Shown piece after piece: positions 1 through 8,070 of a DNA stretch of 54,056 nucleotides; positions within the stretch are counted from its first letter, which is position 1; each line of letters starts with the position of its first letter. The stretch comes from Planctomycetota bacterium (lineage in GTDB: Bacteria > Planctomycetota > PUPC01 > DSUN01): assembly GCA_035384565.1 (NCBI GenBank), contig DAOOIT010000040.1, positions 1 to 54,056 of the forward strand, written 5' to 3'. Made by a program: the position numbers and the translations under genes. A model generated the notes under the pieces. The model made no database searches. It saw only the letters and a program-made list of their open reading frames with translations, and was not told the DNA's origin.

Positions 1-84
1 CGTGCGGCTCGGAGGCGGCCGGCGAAAGGATAGCCAAACGAGTAGCGACAGGCCGTCGTACCGGTTCTTTGACAATTGGGTCTG

Positions 85-115
85 ACCTCCCGCGGGTTGG
101 CAACCCGCGGGAGGT
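85..115. repeat. Perfect 14-bp hairpin repeat
   Basis: Two 14-base arms (85-98 and 102-115, beginning ACCTCCCGCGGG) are exact reverse complements around a three-base loop. A weaker hairpin built on CCTCCCGA/TCGGGAGG follows at about 130-165. Both lie downstream of the minus-strand gene ending at 184, so they could stabilise or end that transcript. No U-tract follows on either strand, so a dispersed palindromic repeat is equally likely. Nothing else is visible in bases 1-183. Confidence 0.6.
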
Positions 116-183
116 TGGGGGTTGGGGTTACCCTCCCGAGGGTATTGGAGCCTTCGGGAGGGGGGCGGCAAGGGTGGCCTGGC

Positions 184-837
184 TCAGTCGCCCACGGGGT
201 ACTGTGGGCGGAAGGCGAGCGGCTCGCCGCTGCCTTCGGCGGCAGGCTGGCCCTCGGCGGGCGGGACGGCCTTGGGGCCGGGCGTTTCGAAGACGATCCG
301 CTCGACGCTGATGCGCACGGGGAGGGCTTCCTGCCCTGGGAACATTTCGAGATAGCGGTCGCTCACGGTGGCACGCACCTGGTCCTGGATGGCGAGGAGA
401 TTCGGGCGGTCGAAGAGGCGGCACCGGAGTCTGGCCTCGGACGGCACCTTGGCGCCCTTGGGGAGGACGAGTTCGAGGGCGGCGTCGGCCACTTCGTCCA
501 TGGCGTTCACCGTTCGCGTGATGGCTTGCTCGACGCTCGAGGCGCGGAAGGCGACGGGGCCGCTGGGGGTGTCGAAGAGGAGGTAGCGGCCTTCGGTGCA
601 GGCGGTGACGATCTGGACGGCGCGCAGGACGGCTCCGACAATGAGCAAGATGGCCAGGGTGAGGGCGGCGGCGGTGATGGTGATTCGGTGGGAGCGGAGG
701 ACGCGGTAGTTGGCCAGGAGGGGGTCGAGGCGCTGGCGCCAGAGGTCGAGCGTGATGGTGAGGATGAAGGCGGCGCCGAGGATGCTGGCCGCGAAGTCGA
801 TCCAGTTTGCGATGCGGCGGAGCGGCTTGATGCTCAT
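184..837 (-). CDS. amaP: AmaP-like alkaline shock response membrane anchor protein
   Basis: A 217-residue protein with two N-terminal membrane segments (about residues 12-30 and 50-74), followed by a soluble domain of about 120 residues and a Pro/Ala/Glu-rich tail. This is the layout of AmaP, which anchors Asp23-family proteins at the membrane under envelope stress. The soluble part has Asp23-like phrasing (residues about 115-175, ending in a conserved VRISVERI strand). Two Asp23 genes lie 35 kb away at 35739-36555, which supports the idea without proving a partnership. It is the last gene of the acc operon, 18 bases after accC, with a good AGGAAGGGAG ribosome-binding site. Family assignment is by sequence pattern only; a generic DUF membrane protein is the alternative. 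Confidence 0.6.
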   Translation of the reverse strand: MSIKPLRRIANWIDFAASILGAAFILTITLDLWRQRLDPLLANYRVLRSHRITITAAALTLAILLIVGAVLRAVQIVTACTEGRYLLFDTPSGPVAFRASSVEQAITRTVNAMDEVADAALELVLPKGAKVPSEARLRCRLFDRPNLLAIQDQVRATVSDRYLEMFPGQEALPVRISVERIVFETPGPKAVPPAEGQPAAEGSGEPLAFRPQYPVGD

Positions 838-855
838 GCGCGGGCTCCCTTCCTG

Positions 856-2202
856 TCAGTGTTCCCGTTCGAGGTTCTCGATGAATGAGGTGTCCACTCG
901 TCCGCTGACGAAGGCGCTGTGGCCGAAGACCTCGAGGTAGAGGGGGACGGTGGTCTTGACTCCTTCGACGACGACTTCCTCGAGGGCGCGGCGCATGCAC
1001 AGTCGCGCCTCCTCGCGGGTGCGGCGGTGCACGATGAGCTTGGCGATGAGGGAGTCGTAGTTCGGCGGAATGCGGTAGCCGGCGTAGGCGTGGCTGTCTA
1101 CCCGGACGCCGGGCCCGCCGGGCCAGTAGAGCTTGGTGATGAGGCCAGGGCAGGGCTTGAAGTTGTTGGCGGGGTCTTCGGCGTTGATGCGGCATTCGAT
1201 GGCCGCGCCCTGAATCTTCACGTCCTCCTGGCGGAAGCTGAGCTTCTTGCCCGCGGCCGCCTGGATCTGCTCGCGGACGATGTCTATGCCGGTGACCATC
1301 TCGGTGATGGGGTGCTCGACCTGGATGCGGCAGTTCATCTCGATGAAGTAGTGGTTGCCGTCGGGGTCGACCAGGAACTCGACGGTTCCGGCGCAGCAGT
1401 ATTTGGCGGCGGTGGCGATGCGGACGGCGTCGTCGCCGAGGCGGCGGCGGAGCTTGGGGGTGATGATGGGACAGGGGGCTTCCTCGACGAGCTTCTGGTG
1501 GCGGCGCTGGAGGCTGCAATCGCGCTCGCCGAGGTGGACGACTCGGCCGGTGGAGTCGGCGAGGATCTGGACTTCGACGTGTCGGGCGCGTTCGATGACC
1601 TTTTCGATGTAGACGGCGGGGTTTCCGAAGGCGGCCTCGGCCTCGGAGCGGGCGACGGCCACGTGGTTCATCAGGGCGATCTCGTTGTTGGCGCGGCGCA
1701 TGCCGCGCCCCCCGCCGCCGCGCGCGGCCTTGATCATGACGGGGAAGCCGACCTGGCGTGCCACGTCGCGCGCCTGGTCATCTGTCTCGATGGGGCCTTC
1801 GCTGCCGGGGACGATGGGCACGCCGCATTTCTTGGCGAGTTGGCGAGCGGAGGCCTTGTTGCCCATGAGCTGGAGGGTTTCGACCGAAGGGCCGATGAAG
1901 GTGAGGTGGCAGTCGCGGCAGACTTCGGCGAAGTGGGCGACTTCGGAGAGAAAGCCGTAGCCGGGGTGGATGGCGTCGGCGTCGGCCACTTCGGCGGCGG
2001 CGATGATGTGGGGGATGTTCAGGTAGCTCTGCGAGCTTTCGCCGGGGCCGATGCAGATCTTGTGGTCGGCCTGGTTCAGGTAGAGCGCGCCGGCGTCGGC
2101 CTCGGAGTAGACGCACACGGTCTGGATGCCGAGTTCCTTGCAGGCTCGGATGACCCGGAGGGCGATCTCACCACGCGAGGCGATCAGGATTCGCGAGAAC
2201 AC
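856..2202 (-). CDS. accC: Acetyl-CoA carboxylase, biotin carboxylase subunit
   Basis: Carboxylates the biotin on AccB using ATP and bicarbonate, the first half-reaction of malonyl-CoA synthesis for fatty acids. The protein (448 residues, normal family length) opens with MFSRILIASRGEIALRV, carries the glycine-rich ATP-grasp loop (GGGGRGMR), the HVEVQIL strand, the ERDCSLQRRHQK segment and the active-site stretch EMNCRIQVEHPITEM. The usual NTR triplet is NCR here, a mild variation. I chose the GTG at 2202 over the GTG at 2208 because AGGAG (2212-2216) is nine bases from the former and only three from the latter. It lies 28 bases after accB and before the AmaP-like gene. Confidence 0.97.
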   Translation of the reverse strand: MFSRILIASRGEIALRVIRACKELGIQTVCVYSEADAGALYLNQADHKICIGPGESSQSYLNIPHIIAAAEVADADAIHPGYGFLSEVAHFAEVCRDCHLTFIGPSVETLQLMGNKASARQLAKKCGVPIVPGSEGPIETDDQARDVARQVGFPVMIKAARGGGGRGMRRANNEIALMNHVAVARSEAEAAFGNPAVYIEKVIERARHVEVQILADSTGRVVHLGERDCSLQRRHQKLVEEAPCPIITPKLRRRLGDDAVRIATAAKYCCAGTVEFLVDPDGNHYFIEMNCRIQVEHPITEMVTGIDIVREQIQAAAGKKLSFRQEDVKIQGAAIECRINAEDPANNFKPCPGLITKLYWPGGPGVRVDSHAYAGYRIPPNYDSLIAKLIVHRRTREEARLCMRRALEEVVVEGVKTTVPLYLEVFGHSAFVSGRVDTSFIENLEREH

Positions 2203-2230
2203 GACCACGGGCTCCTAGCGGCGAGAGCGG

Positions 2231-2698
2231 TCAGCCTCTCTTCGGGGCGATGACGAAGAGCGGCTGGCCATATTCCACGGTGCGGCCGTTCTCGGCCTCG
2301 ATGGATTGGACGACGCCTTCGACCTCGGCCTTGAGCTCGTTCATGACCTTCATGGCTTCGATGATGCACAGCACGGTGTCGGGCTTGACTTCGTCGCCGA
2401 CCTCGACGTACGGCTCGGCTTCGGGCGACGGCGCGCGGTACAGGATGCCGACCATTGGCGACTTGACAACGTGGACGCCGTCCGCGAGGGGCTTGGGCGG
2501 GGTGCCGGGCTTGGGGGCGTCGGACGGCGCGGCGGGCGACGGAACGGCCACCGTGGCCACGGGCGCAACCTCCCGGCCGCGGCCCCGCCGGAGCGCCACC
2601 TTCAGGTCGTCCACCTCGATCTCCAGTTCGTCGAGCTTCCGGGCATCCATCAGGCCGGTGAGCTTCTCGACCAGTTCGCGGATCTTCTCGAAGTCCAT
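2231..2698 (-). CDS. accB: Acetyl-CoA carboxylase biotin carboxyl carrier protein
   Basis: Carries biotin between the carboxylase and the carboxyltransferase of acetyl-CoA carboxylase. It has 155 residues: an N-terminal acidic helical segment (MDFEKIRELVEKL), a Pro/Ala linker at about 60-85 and a C-terminal biotinyl domain. The biotin-accepting lysine sits in EAMKVMNELKAE near residue 117. GGGAG lies seven bases before the ATG. It stands between efp (48 bases upstream) and accC. The efp-accB-accC order recurs in many bacteria. The carboxyltransferase genes accA and accD are not in this window. Confidence 0.97.
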   Translation of the reverse strand: MDFEKIRELVEKLTGLMDARKLDELEIEVDDLKVALRRGRGREVAPVATVAVPSPAAPSDAPKPGTPPKPLADGVHVVKSPMVGILYRAPSPEAEPYVEVGDEVKPDTVLCIIEAMKVMNELKAEVEGVVQSIEAENGRTVEYGQPLFVIAPKRG

Positions 2699-2746
2699 CT
2701 GTGTGCTCCCGTCTCGCGCGGCACGGGCGCCCGGCGGCGGGCGGCG

Positions 2747-3319
2747 CTAGGCGCGTTCGAGGTAAAGGCCGGTGCGCGTGTCCACCCGCACGCTCCCGCC
2801 CTGCTCGACGAACAGCGGCACCTGGATGGTGACGCCGGTCTCCAGCGTGGCCGGCTTGGTCGCGCCGCTCACGGTGTCGCCGCGCACGCCGGGGGGCGTG
2901 TCAATCACCTTGAGCACGACGCTGTCCGGCACCTGCACTTCGATCACGGCGTTGTCGTGGAACGAGACGAGGACCTCCATGTTTTCCTTGAGATACTTGT
3001 CCTTGCCGCCGAAGGCTTCCGGGCTGACGGGCAACTGCTCGAAGTTCTCGGGGTCCATCAGCACATAGTGGTCGCCCTCGCGGTACAGGTACTCCATGGC
3101 GCGCTTTTCGATGTAGGCCTGCTCGATCCGCTCTTTCGAGGCGAACGTCGGCTCGATCACCTGGCCTGTCTGCACATCCTTGAGCCGCGTGCGCACGAAG
3201 GCGTGGCCTTTGCCGGGCTTGATGTGCTGGAAGTAGACGACCTGGTACAGCTTCCCGTTGTAGATGATCGTCATCCCGTTCTTCAGGTCGTTGGTCGTGA
3301 TGATCGGCACGGCAGACAT
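2747..3319 (-). CDS. efp: Translation elongation factor P
   Basis: Helps ribosomes stalled at polyproline stretches by entering the E site. It has 190 residues with the three beta-barrel domains expected. The loop that reaches the peptidyl-transferase centre is IKPGKGHAFVRTRLK, so the candidate modified lysine is Lys37. The protein ends with RVDTRTGLYLERA, the usual EF-P C-terminal pattern. The reading frame is open for another 134 codons upstream. The start at 3319 is supported by a strong AGGAGGT just before it and by family length. The gene lies 55 bases after the M24 peptidase, a pairing seen in many genomes. Confidence 0.97.
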   Translation of the reverse strand: MSAVPIITTNDLKNGMTIIYNGKLYQVVYFQHIKPGKGHAFVRTRLKDVQTGQVIEPTFASKERIEQAYIEKRAMEYLYREGDHYVLMDPENFEQLPVSPEAFGGKDKYLKENMEVLVSFHDNAVIEVQVPDSVVLKVIDTPPGVRGDTVSGATKPATLETGVTIQVPLFVEQGGSVRVDTRTGLYLERA

Positions 3320-3374
3320 TACCTCCTGGAGACAAGGTGCTGAACTCGCACGCCCTACGCCCCGACGGCTCGCC

Positions 3375-4457
3375 CTATAGGATAGCAGCTTCGAGCGATT
3401 TCGGCAAGGACGAGAGAAGCTCGGCGCCGTCCCGGCGCACGTGGACCAGGTCCTCGATGCGCACTCCGCCCCACCCATCCAGGTAGATGCCGGGCTCGAC
3501 GGTGACGACCATTCCCTCGGCCAGGGTGTCCTCGGAGCGGGCGCTGAGGCTGGGGCTCTCGTGGACGCGCAGGCCGACGCCGTGGCCCAGGCCGTGCTTG
3601 AAGGCGTCGCCGTAGCCGGCCGCCTCGATGTGCTTGCGGGCCGCGGCGTCCACCTCGCGGCAGGGCACGCCGGGGCGAATGGCGGCGATGGCCATCTCCT
3701 GGGCCGCGCGCACGACCTCATAGACCTTGCGCCAGCGCGCGCTCGGAGGGCCGAGGAAGAGCACGCGGGTGCAGTCGGAGCAATAGAGGTTGCGCTGCGC
3801 GCCCCAGTCTATCAGGACGGCATTGCCCGCCCGAATGACGGCGCGCGTGGGCTGCGCGTGGGGCAGCGAACTGCGGCGGCGGGCGGCGACGATGGCCTCG
3901 AACGAGCTTCGCTGCGCGCCGCGGCGCCGCATCTCCTGCTCAAGGTCCAGGGCCACGTCGGCCTCGGTGCGGCCCGCGGCGAGGCGCGAGCGGACGGCCT
4001 GAAACGAGGCGTCGGCCAGGGCCGCGGCACCGCGGATCGCGGCGAGCTCGGCCTGGTCCTTCACCTGCCGCAGCTTCTCGACGAGTCCCTTCGTCGGCAC
4101 CGTCTTCGCGCGCTTGAGTTCTTTGGCCAGGTCGCCGTGGGTGGCCACGGTGAGGACGTTCGGCTCGAAGCCGAGCGACTTGACGCGGGCGGACGTGGCC
4201 AGGCTGGCGGCGGACTTCACGAGGGAGACGGTGTGGCGCACGACCTCGCAGTCGGGGGCTTCGGCGGCGGCCTGCTCGGTGTAGCGGCCGTCGGTGATGA
4301 GCCAGGCCCGTTTGCGGCCGACCAGGAGATACGAGCTGTCGCCGCGGAAGCCCGAGAGGTAGGTCACGTTGGCCGTGTCGGCGACCAGGAAGGCGTCGAG
4401 CTTCTCCTGGCGCACGAGGTGGCGGAAGCGGTCGAGGCGTTCGGCGTGGCGGCTCAC
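3375..4457 (-). CDS. M24-family Xaa-Pro aminopeptidase/dipeptidase
   Basis: A 360-residue cytosolic metallopeptidase of the pita-bread (M24B) family that removes or splits N-terminal Xaa-Pro units. It has a creatinase-like N-terminal domain (residues 1-130, with VTYLSGFRGDSS) and a catalytic domain. The dinuclear metal ligands are all visible: Asp in LIDWGAQ, Asp in CSDCTR, His in HGLGHGVGL, Glu in TVEPGIYL and Glu in RIEDLV. Its ATG overlaps the stop of the upstream PKD/TPR gene by four bases (ATGA), so translation is probably coupled. Pairing with efp fits a role in proline-peptide handling. PepP and PepQ cannot be told apart here, so no symbol is given. Confidence 0.93.
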   Translation of the reverse strand: MSRHAERLDRFRHLVRQEKLDAFLVADTANVTYLSGFRGDSSYLLVGRKRAWLITDGRYTEQAAAEAPDCEVVRHTVSLVKSAASLATSARVKSLGFEPNVLTVATHGDLAKELKRAKTVPTKGLVEKLRQVKDQAELAAIRGAAALADASFQAVRSRLAAGRTEADVALDLEQEMRRRGAQRSSFEAIVAARRRSSLPHAQPTRAVIRAGNAVLIDWGAQRNLYCSDCTRVLFLGPPSARWRKVYEVVRAAQEMAIAAIRPGVPCREVDAAARKHIEAAGYGDAFKHGLGHGVGLRVHESPSLSARSEDTLAEGMVVTVEPGIYLDGWGGVRIEDLVHVRRDGAELLSSLPKSLEAAIL

Positions 4458-6844
4458 CGGGGTCGCAGCTCCTTGAGCATCTTGAGGCCGTCGGCGGCCT
4501 CTGGGGTGGTGGGGTGCTTCTGGGCGAGGCGTTCGAGGGTCTTGATCGCCTCCTCGCGCTTCTTGGCGGCGGCCTGGGCCTTCGCGGCGAGGAGCAGGGC
4601 TTTGGGGGCGTTGGGGCCGTCGGGGTCGGCGGCGGCCAGGTCGAGCCCCTCCTTGGCGGCCTCGTCGTGCTTGGCCTGCTGGAAGAGGATTTGGGCGCGC
4701 CTCAGGCGGGCCTGGCCCTGGAGCTCGGAGGCCGGGTAGCCGGCGAGGAGCCGGGAGGCGGCATCGAGGGCTTTGTCGAGCTGCCCGTCGCCCAGGTAGA
4801 GGTCAGTGAGGAAGAGCAGCAGGTCGTCGGCGTACTCGCTCTCCTTGTTGCCCCGCACGAGTTCCTCGGCCTGCTTCACGGCCTCCTTCTGGTTGCCCTC
4901 AGCGGCCGCGAGGCGGGCGCGCAGCAGCGACGAGTAGCCCACCAGCCGATCGGTCGGGAATTCCCAGTCCCACTCGTCGAGCGCCTCGTGGGCCTCCTTG
5001 TAGAGCTTGCGGCTGGTGTAGTCCTCCACGGTGCGGGGGAAGGAGCCCCGGCGGGCGGCCTGGACCCCCTCGGTGCGGTCGTGGATGGGCATGTCGGCGG
5101 CGCGCTCATAGGCTTTGAGGGCGGCGGGCGCGTCGCCCTTGGTGCGGTAGACGTCGCCGAGGCGGATCTGGGCGAGTCGCACCTGGGCGTCGGCGGCCTG
5201 GGCATGCTGGGTGAGGGTTCTCGTATAGGCCTTCTCCGCCTGCTCGAGGTCGTTGAGATAGTAATAGTAGATGTCGCCCTTCTCGTTCGAGAGGCGCGCG
5301 CGAAACGCCACGTCCTTGGCGCGCTTCTCGGCAGCGTCGAAGATGCGGAGGGCCTCCTCGGCGCGCTCGCGGGCGTTCCGTTCGACGGCCTGGGGGTCGG
5401 CCTTCTCGGCGTCCTTGAGTTTCAGGTCGCGCACGTGGCGGCCCACGAGCAGGCAGTGCTGCACGAAGGCCGCGTCGTCGAGTTCGCCGCCGCGCTCGAC
5501 CAGCGGCCGCCCGGCGGCCACGATGAGAGCAGGGTCCTCCAGTTCGGCGGCGGCCTGCACGGCGGCGAGGAGGTCCGGAGTCGCCATCTTGTCGAACTGG
5601 TAATCCTGGAGAATCGGCTGGTAGTCGGCCACCTTGTCCCAGTGGCCGGCAGCGGCCCGGGCGTAGGCGGGGCCGGCGCGGACCTTCTGGCGCACCGTGT
5701 AGGCGGCGTTCTGGCTCTGGAGGGTGAGGGTCACCGTGTAGTCGCCGGGCCGCAGGTACACGTGGCTCGGGTCGCGCGCGGTGCTCGTCGTGCCGTCGCC
5801 GAAGTCCCACGACGGCTGGCACAGGAGCGCCCGGTTGGCGGGCCGGCTGGTGTCTTTGAACGCGAAGCGCACGAGCATCTTGCCATCGTCGAGCAAGGCA
5901 TCGCCTTCGTTGGAGTACGAGAAGTCGGCGCTCAGGGCCTGGCCGCGCACCTCGTAATCCACCAGTTTGCCGTAACGCAGCGGGGCGAAAGCCTGGGGCG
6001 GGATGATCTGGAAGTGGAGGAACTTCTGCCCGCGCTGCATGCCGGGCATCCACCAGGCCACGCCGGCCGCCTGGGCGCCGGAAGCCTCGATGTGCACCAG
6101 GGTGATCGCGTGCAGGCCGGCCTTGAGCGTGAGCGGCTCGCTGGCCACGTGCTGGTCGCGCGGGGTGCCGCCCAGCTGCGTCCACGAGGCCGCGGGGGCG
6201 CCGTCCACGAGCAGAAGGCCCAGATCGTCCACCACGATGGCGAACGTGATCTGCGTCTCCTTGTCGAGGGCGAGCCAGCCCTTGTAGAGGCTCATGTAGT
6301 TGTCGGAGGGGCCGAAGAGGTTGAGGCCGTGGAAGATCTGTTGGACGGGCGCGGCGCCGTAGGCGGGCAGGGCCTTGGCCCACGCGTCACGGGCCTGCGC
6401 CAGGGTCTTGACCTCGCCGCCCTTGAAGGGGCGCGTCTCGAGCCACACGCCGCGCTGCGGCTCCCAGTCGCTGGCGACGGGCTTGGCCGCGGGGTTGCCG
6501 TAGTAGATGTGCATGGTGTCGGAGGGCGTCGCGATGCCGGCCACCAGGCTCACGTAGCCGCCGAAACCGATGTCCACGATCTTGAAGGGCGCCGGCTTGC
6601 CGCCGATCTCCACCCGCAGGTCGGCCCCGTCGGGTTGGAGGAACTCCGCCGTCGGGAAGCTGACGAACACACAGTCGAGGTCGGGAAGTTTCGGCTGCTT
6701 GGCTTCGGGGGCTGGAATGGAGACCGTGCGGCGCGCCTGCCAGGCGGCGTACTGGCCCCAGGTCTCAGCGGCGAGTGCGGTCGCGCCCGCCGCCAGACAC
6801 GCTGTCGCTGCCGTCAGCCATCGGGTCATCGCTATCGCGTTCAT
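4454..6844 (-). CDS. Exported PKD-domain and TPR-repeat protein
   Basis: A 796-residue protein with a signal peptide (residues 1-26, cleavage after ALAA). A region at about 150-285 resembles PA14/carbohydrate-binding lectin-like modules (VVDDLGLLLVDG, GLHAITLVHIEASG). A PKD domain follows at about 325-390, with the diagnostic WDFGDGTTS and YLRPGDYTVTLTL. The rest, to the C-terminus, is tetratricopeptide repeats (for example AYERAADMP, ASRLLAGYPASELQGQARL, LERLAQKHPTTPEAADGL). It probably acts outside the cytoplasmic membrane as a binding or assembly scaffold; the ligand is unknown. The start at 6844 gives a clean signal peptide; the open frame upstream overlaps a promoter-like sequence. It is the first gene of the operon that ends with amaP. 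Confidence 0.82.
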   Translation of the reverse strand: MNAIAMTRWLTAATACLAAGATALAAETWGQYAAWQARRTVSIPAPEAKQPKLPDLDCVFVSFPTAEFLQPDGADLRVEIGGKPAPFKIVDIGFGGYVSLVAGIATPSDTMHIYYGNPAAKPVASDWEPQRGVWLETRPFKGGEVKTLAQARDAWAKALPAYGAAPVQQIFHGLNLFGPSDNYMSLYKGWLALDKETQITFAIVVDDLGLLLVDGAPAASWTQLGGTPRDQHVASEPLTLKAGLHAITLVHIEASGAQAAGVAWWMPGMQRGQKFLHFQIIPPQAFAPLRYGKLVDYEVRGQALSADFSYSNEGDALLDDGKMLVRFAFKDTSRPANRALLCQPSWDFGDGTTSTARDPSHVYLRPGDYTVTLTLQSQNAAYTVRQKVRAGPAYARAAAGHWDKVADYQPILQDYQFDKMATPDLLAAVQAAAELEDPALIVAAGRPLVERGGELDDAAFVQHCLLVGRHVRDLKLKDAEKADPQAVERNARERAEEALRIFDAAEKRAKDVAFRARLSNEKGDIYYYYLNDLEQAEKAYTRTLTQHAQAADAQVRLAQIRLGDVYRTKGDAPAALKAYERAADMPIHDRTEGVQAARRGSFPRTVEDYTSRKLYKEAHEALDEWDWEFPTDRLVGYSSLLRARLAAAEGNQKEAVKQAEELVRGNKESEYADDLLLFLTDLYLGDGQLDKALDAASRLLAGYPASELQGQARLRRAQILFQQAKHDEAAKEGLDLAAADPDGPNAPKALLLAAKAQAAAKKREEAIKTLERLAQKHPTTPEAADGLKMLKELRPR

Positions 6845-6871
6845 AGGCTCCGCCGCCCCTCGCCCCAGGCA

Positions 6872-6900
6872 ACGGTAGCAAATCCCGCGAGCCAAGTCAA
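6872..6900 (-). promoter_or_regulatory. Candidate sigma-70 promoter for the PKD/TPR-efp-acc operon
   Basis: On the minus strand TTGACT (6895-6900), a 17-base spacer, then TACCGT (6872-6877). The -35 is near consensus and the -10 is weak. Its position, 28 bases before the chosen start at 6844, supports that start. Confidence 0.45.
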
Positions 6901-6969
6901 CCGGCGGACGAAGATGCCCGCGGGGTGTGGGCCATCTCTGTAGGTAGCTTCTGCTGCGGATTCCCGTAG

Positions 6970-6990
6970 CGACAAGCGTCCCGCTTGTCG
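6970..6990. repeat. Dispersed palindromic repeat, copy 1
   Basis: Arms CGACAAGCG and CGCTTGTCG are exact complements around TCC. The 20-mer at 6969-6988 matches the reverse complement of 49383-49402 at 19 of 20 bases and matches 49353-49372 at 17 of 20. So this is a repeat family with three copies in the window. Confidence 0.75.
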
Positions 6991-7119
6991 AACGGATGAA
7001 GGGAGCCGCAAGTGGAACGCTCGCGGCTACCTCTGCCTCGGGCCTTCCCCTGTTCCGGGGACTCTCCCATCAGAAACCACCTACGATTCCGGCCCGCACC
7101 CCGATGCCCACAGGGGGGC

Positions 7120-7148
7120 TTGCGTTGCGTGGGCGGCCTGGCTATCTT
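7120..7148 (+). promoter_or_regulatory. Candidate promoter for the GT9 gene (possible leaderless start)
   Basis: TTGCGT (7120-7125), 17 bases, TATCTT (7143-7148). Transcription would begin at about 7155, essentially at the ATG at 7156. No Shine-Dalgarno sequence precedes that ATG, which fits a leaderless message. Sequence match is moderate. Confidence 0.35.
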
Positions 7149-7155
7149 CAAGCGA

Positions 7156-8070
7156 ATGAGCACGTCACGCATCGCCGTGCTGCGCCCTGGGGCTCTGGGC
7201 GACGCAGTTCTGACCTTGCCCGTCCTCGAGTCGCTGTCAGCAACAGGAGCCGCGGTGACGGCTGTGGGGCACGCCGTGTTCGCCCTCGCCGCCGACTGCG
7301 GGCTGGCGGCGGCACATGTTGCCTTCGATGATGTGCGGCTGCTCGGTCTCTTCGCCGATGGGGGCTCGTGCAGCCTGTTCGCTGGCTTCGATCTCGCCAT
7401 CGCCTATGGCAGCGGCGATTCGTCTCTGGCGGCCAGCCTCCGTCGCAGCGGCGTGCGCCGCGTGGTCCAGTGGCCATCCCGTCCGCCGGCCGGCGCCCAC
7501 ATGGTTGCCCATCTGCTCGGGGCGATCGAGACAGCGGGGCTGGGAGCGGCGTGCCGCGCGCCTTCGCTGCCGCCCCGAACGGCGTGGCTGGATGCCGCGC
7601 GCGCCTGGCTGGGCTCCCAAGGGCTGAGCGGCGCCTTCGCGGCCATCCACCCCGGCAGCGGCGGGCGCGCCAAGCGGTGGCCCGTCGAGCGCTTCGCGGC
7701 CTTGGCGCCTGCGTTGGCGCTGCCGATCGTCTGGCTCCTCGGCCCTGCCGAGCAGGCGGATGACGAGGCGCGCGAAGCGGGCCGGCGGCTGGGGGTTATG
7801 GCCGAGAACCTCCCCCTGACCACACTTGCCGGTCTGCTCGCGAGTTGCTCGGCCTACGTGGGGAACGACTCGGGCGTGACGCACCTGGCCGCCGCGGTCG
7901 GGGCGCCCACGGTAGCGCTCTTCGGCCCCACGGACCCGGCCGTATGGGCTCCGCTGGGGGCCGACGTGAGGGCGCTGGGCGGACCGGGGGCGGGTGGGTT
8001 CGCCGCTCTGTCGGTGGAGGCCGTTGCCGACGCCGCGCGCCGCATGCTCGCGCTCAGGCACCCTCGCTAG
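7156..8070 (+). CDS. Glycosyltransferase family 9 (heptosyltransferase-like)
   Basis: A 304-residue GT-B enzyme of the ADP-heptose:LPS heptosyltransferase type, which adds sugars to lipopolysaccharide core or related glycans at the inner membrane. Hallmarks are the opening RIAVLRPGALGDAVLTLPVL, the mid-protein HPGSGGRAKRWP that begins the nucleotide-binding half, and the C-terminal NDSGVTHLAAAVG followed by APTVALFGPTDP. The ATG at 7156 is chosen because it starts exactly at the conserved first beta-strand; the upstream open frame is not protein-like. The last 17 bases overlap the convergent 2-hydroxyacid dehydrogenase gene. The sugar donor cannot be read from the sequence. A GHMP kinase of the heptose-kinase type at 45982 suggests heptose chemistry in this organism. 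Confidence 0.9.
   Translation: MSTSRIAVLRPGALGDAVLTLPVLESLSATGAAVTAVGHAVFALAADCGLAAAHVAFDDVRLLGLFADGGSCSLFAGFDLAIAYGSGDSSLAASLRRSGVRRVVQWPSRPPAGAHMVAHLLGAIETAGLGAACRAPSLPPRTAWLDAARAWLGSQGLSGAFAAIHPGSGGRAKRWPVERFAALAPALALPIVWLLGPAEQADDEAREAGRRLGVMAENLPLTTLAGLLASCSAYVGNDSGVTHLAAAVGAPTVALFGPTDPAVWAPLGADVRALGGPGAGGFAALSVEAVADAARRMLALRHPR

Larger units (their letters stand above)
6845..7155. other. 311-bp intergenic region between divergent genes
   Basis: No gene is visible. The stretch holds the minus-strand promoter at 6872-6900, a 21-base palindromic repeat at 6970-6990 and a candidate plus-strand promoter at 7120-7148. Open frames here are short and unlike known proteins. Confidence 0.6.

Noticed and set aside
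4514..6943. 809-codon plus-strand frame opposite the PKD/TPR gene
   Set aside because: It has no signal peptide or known domain, while the minus strand shows a clear PKD motif and TPRs.
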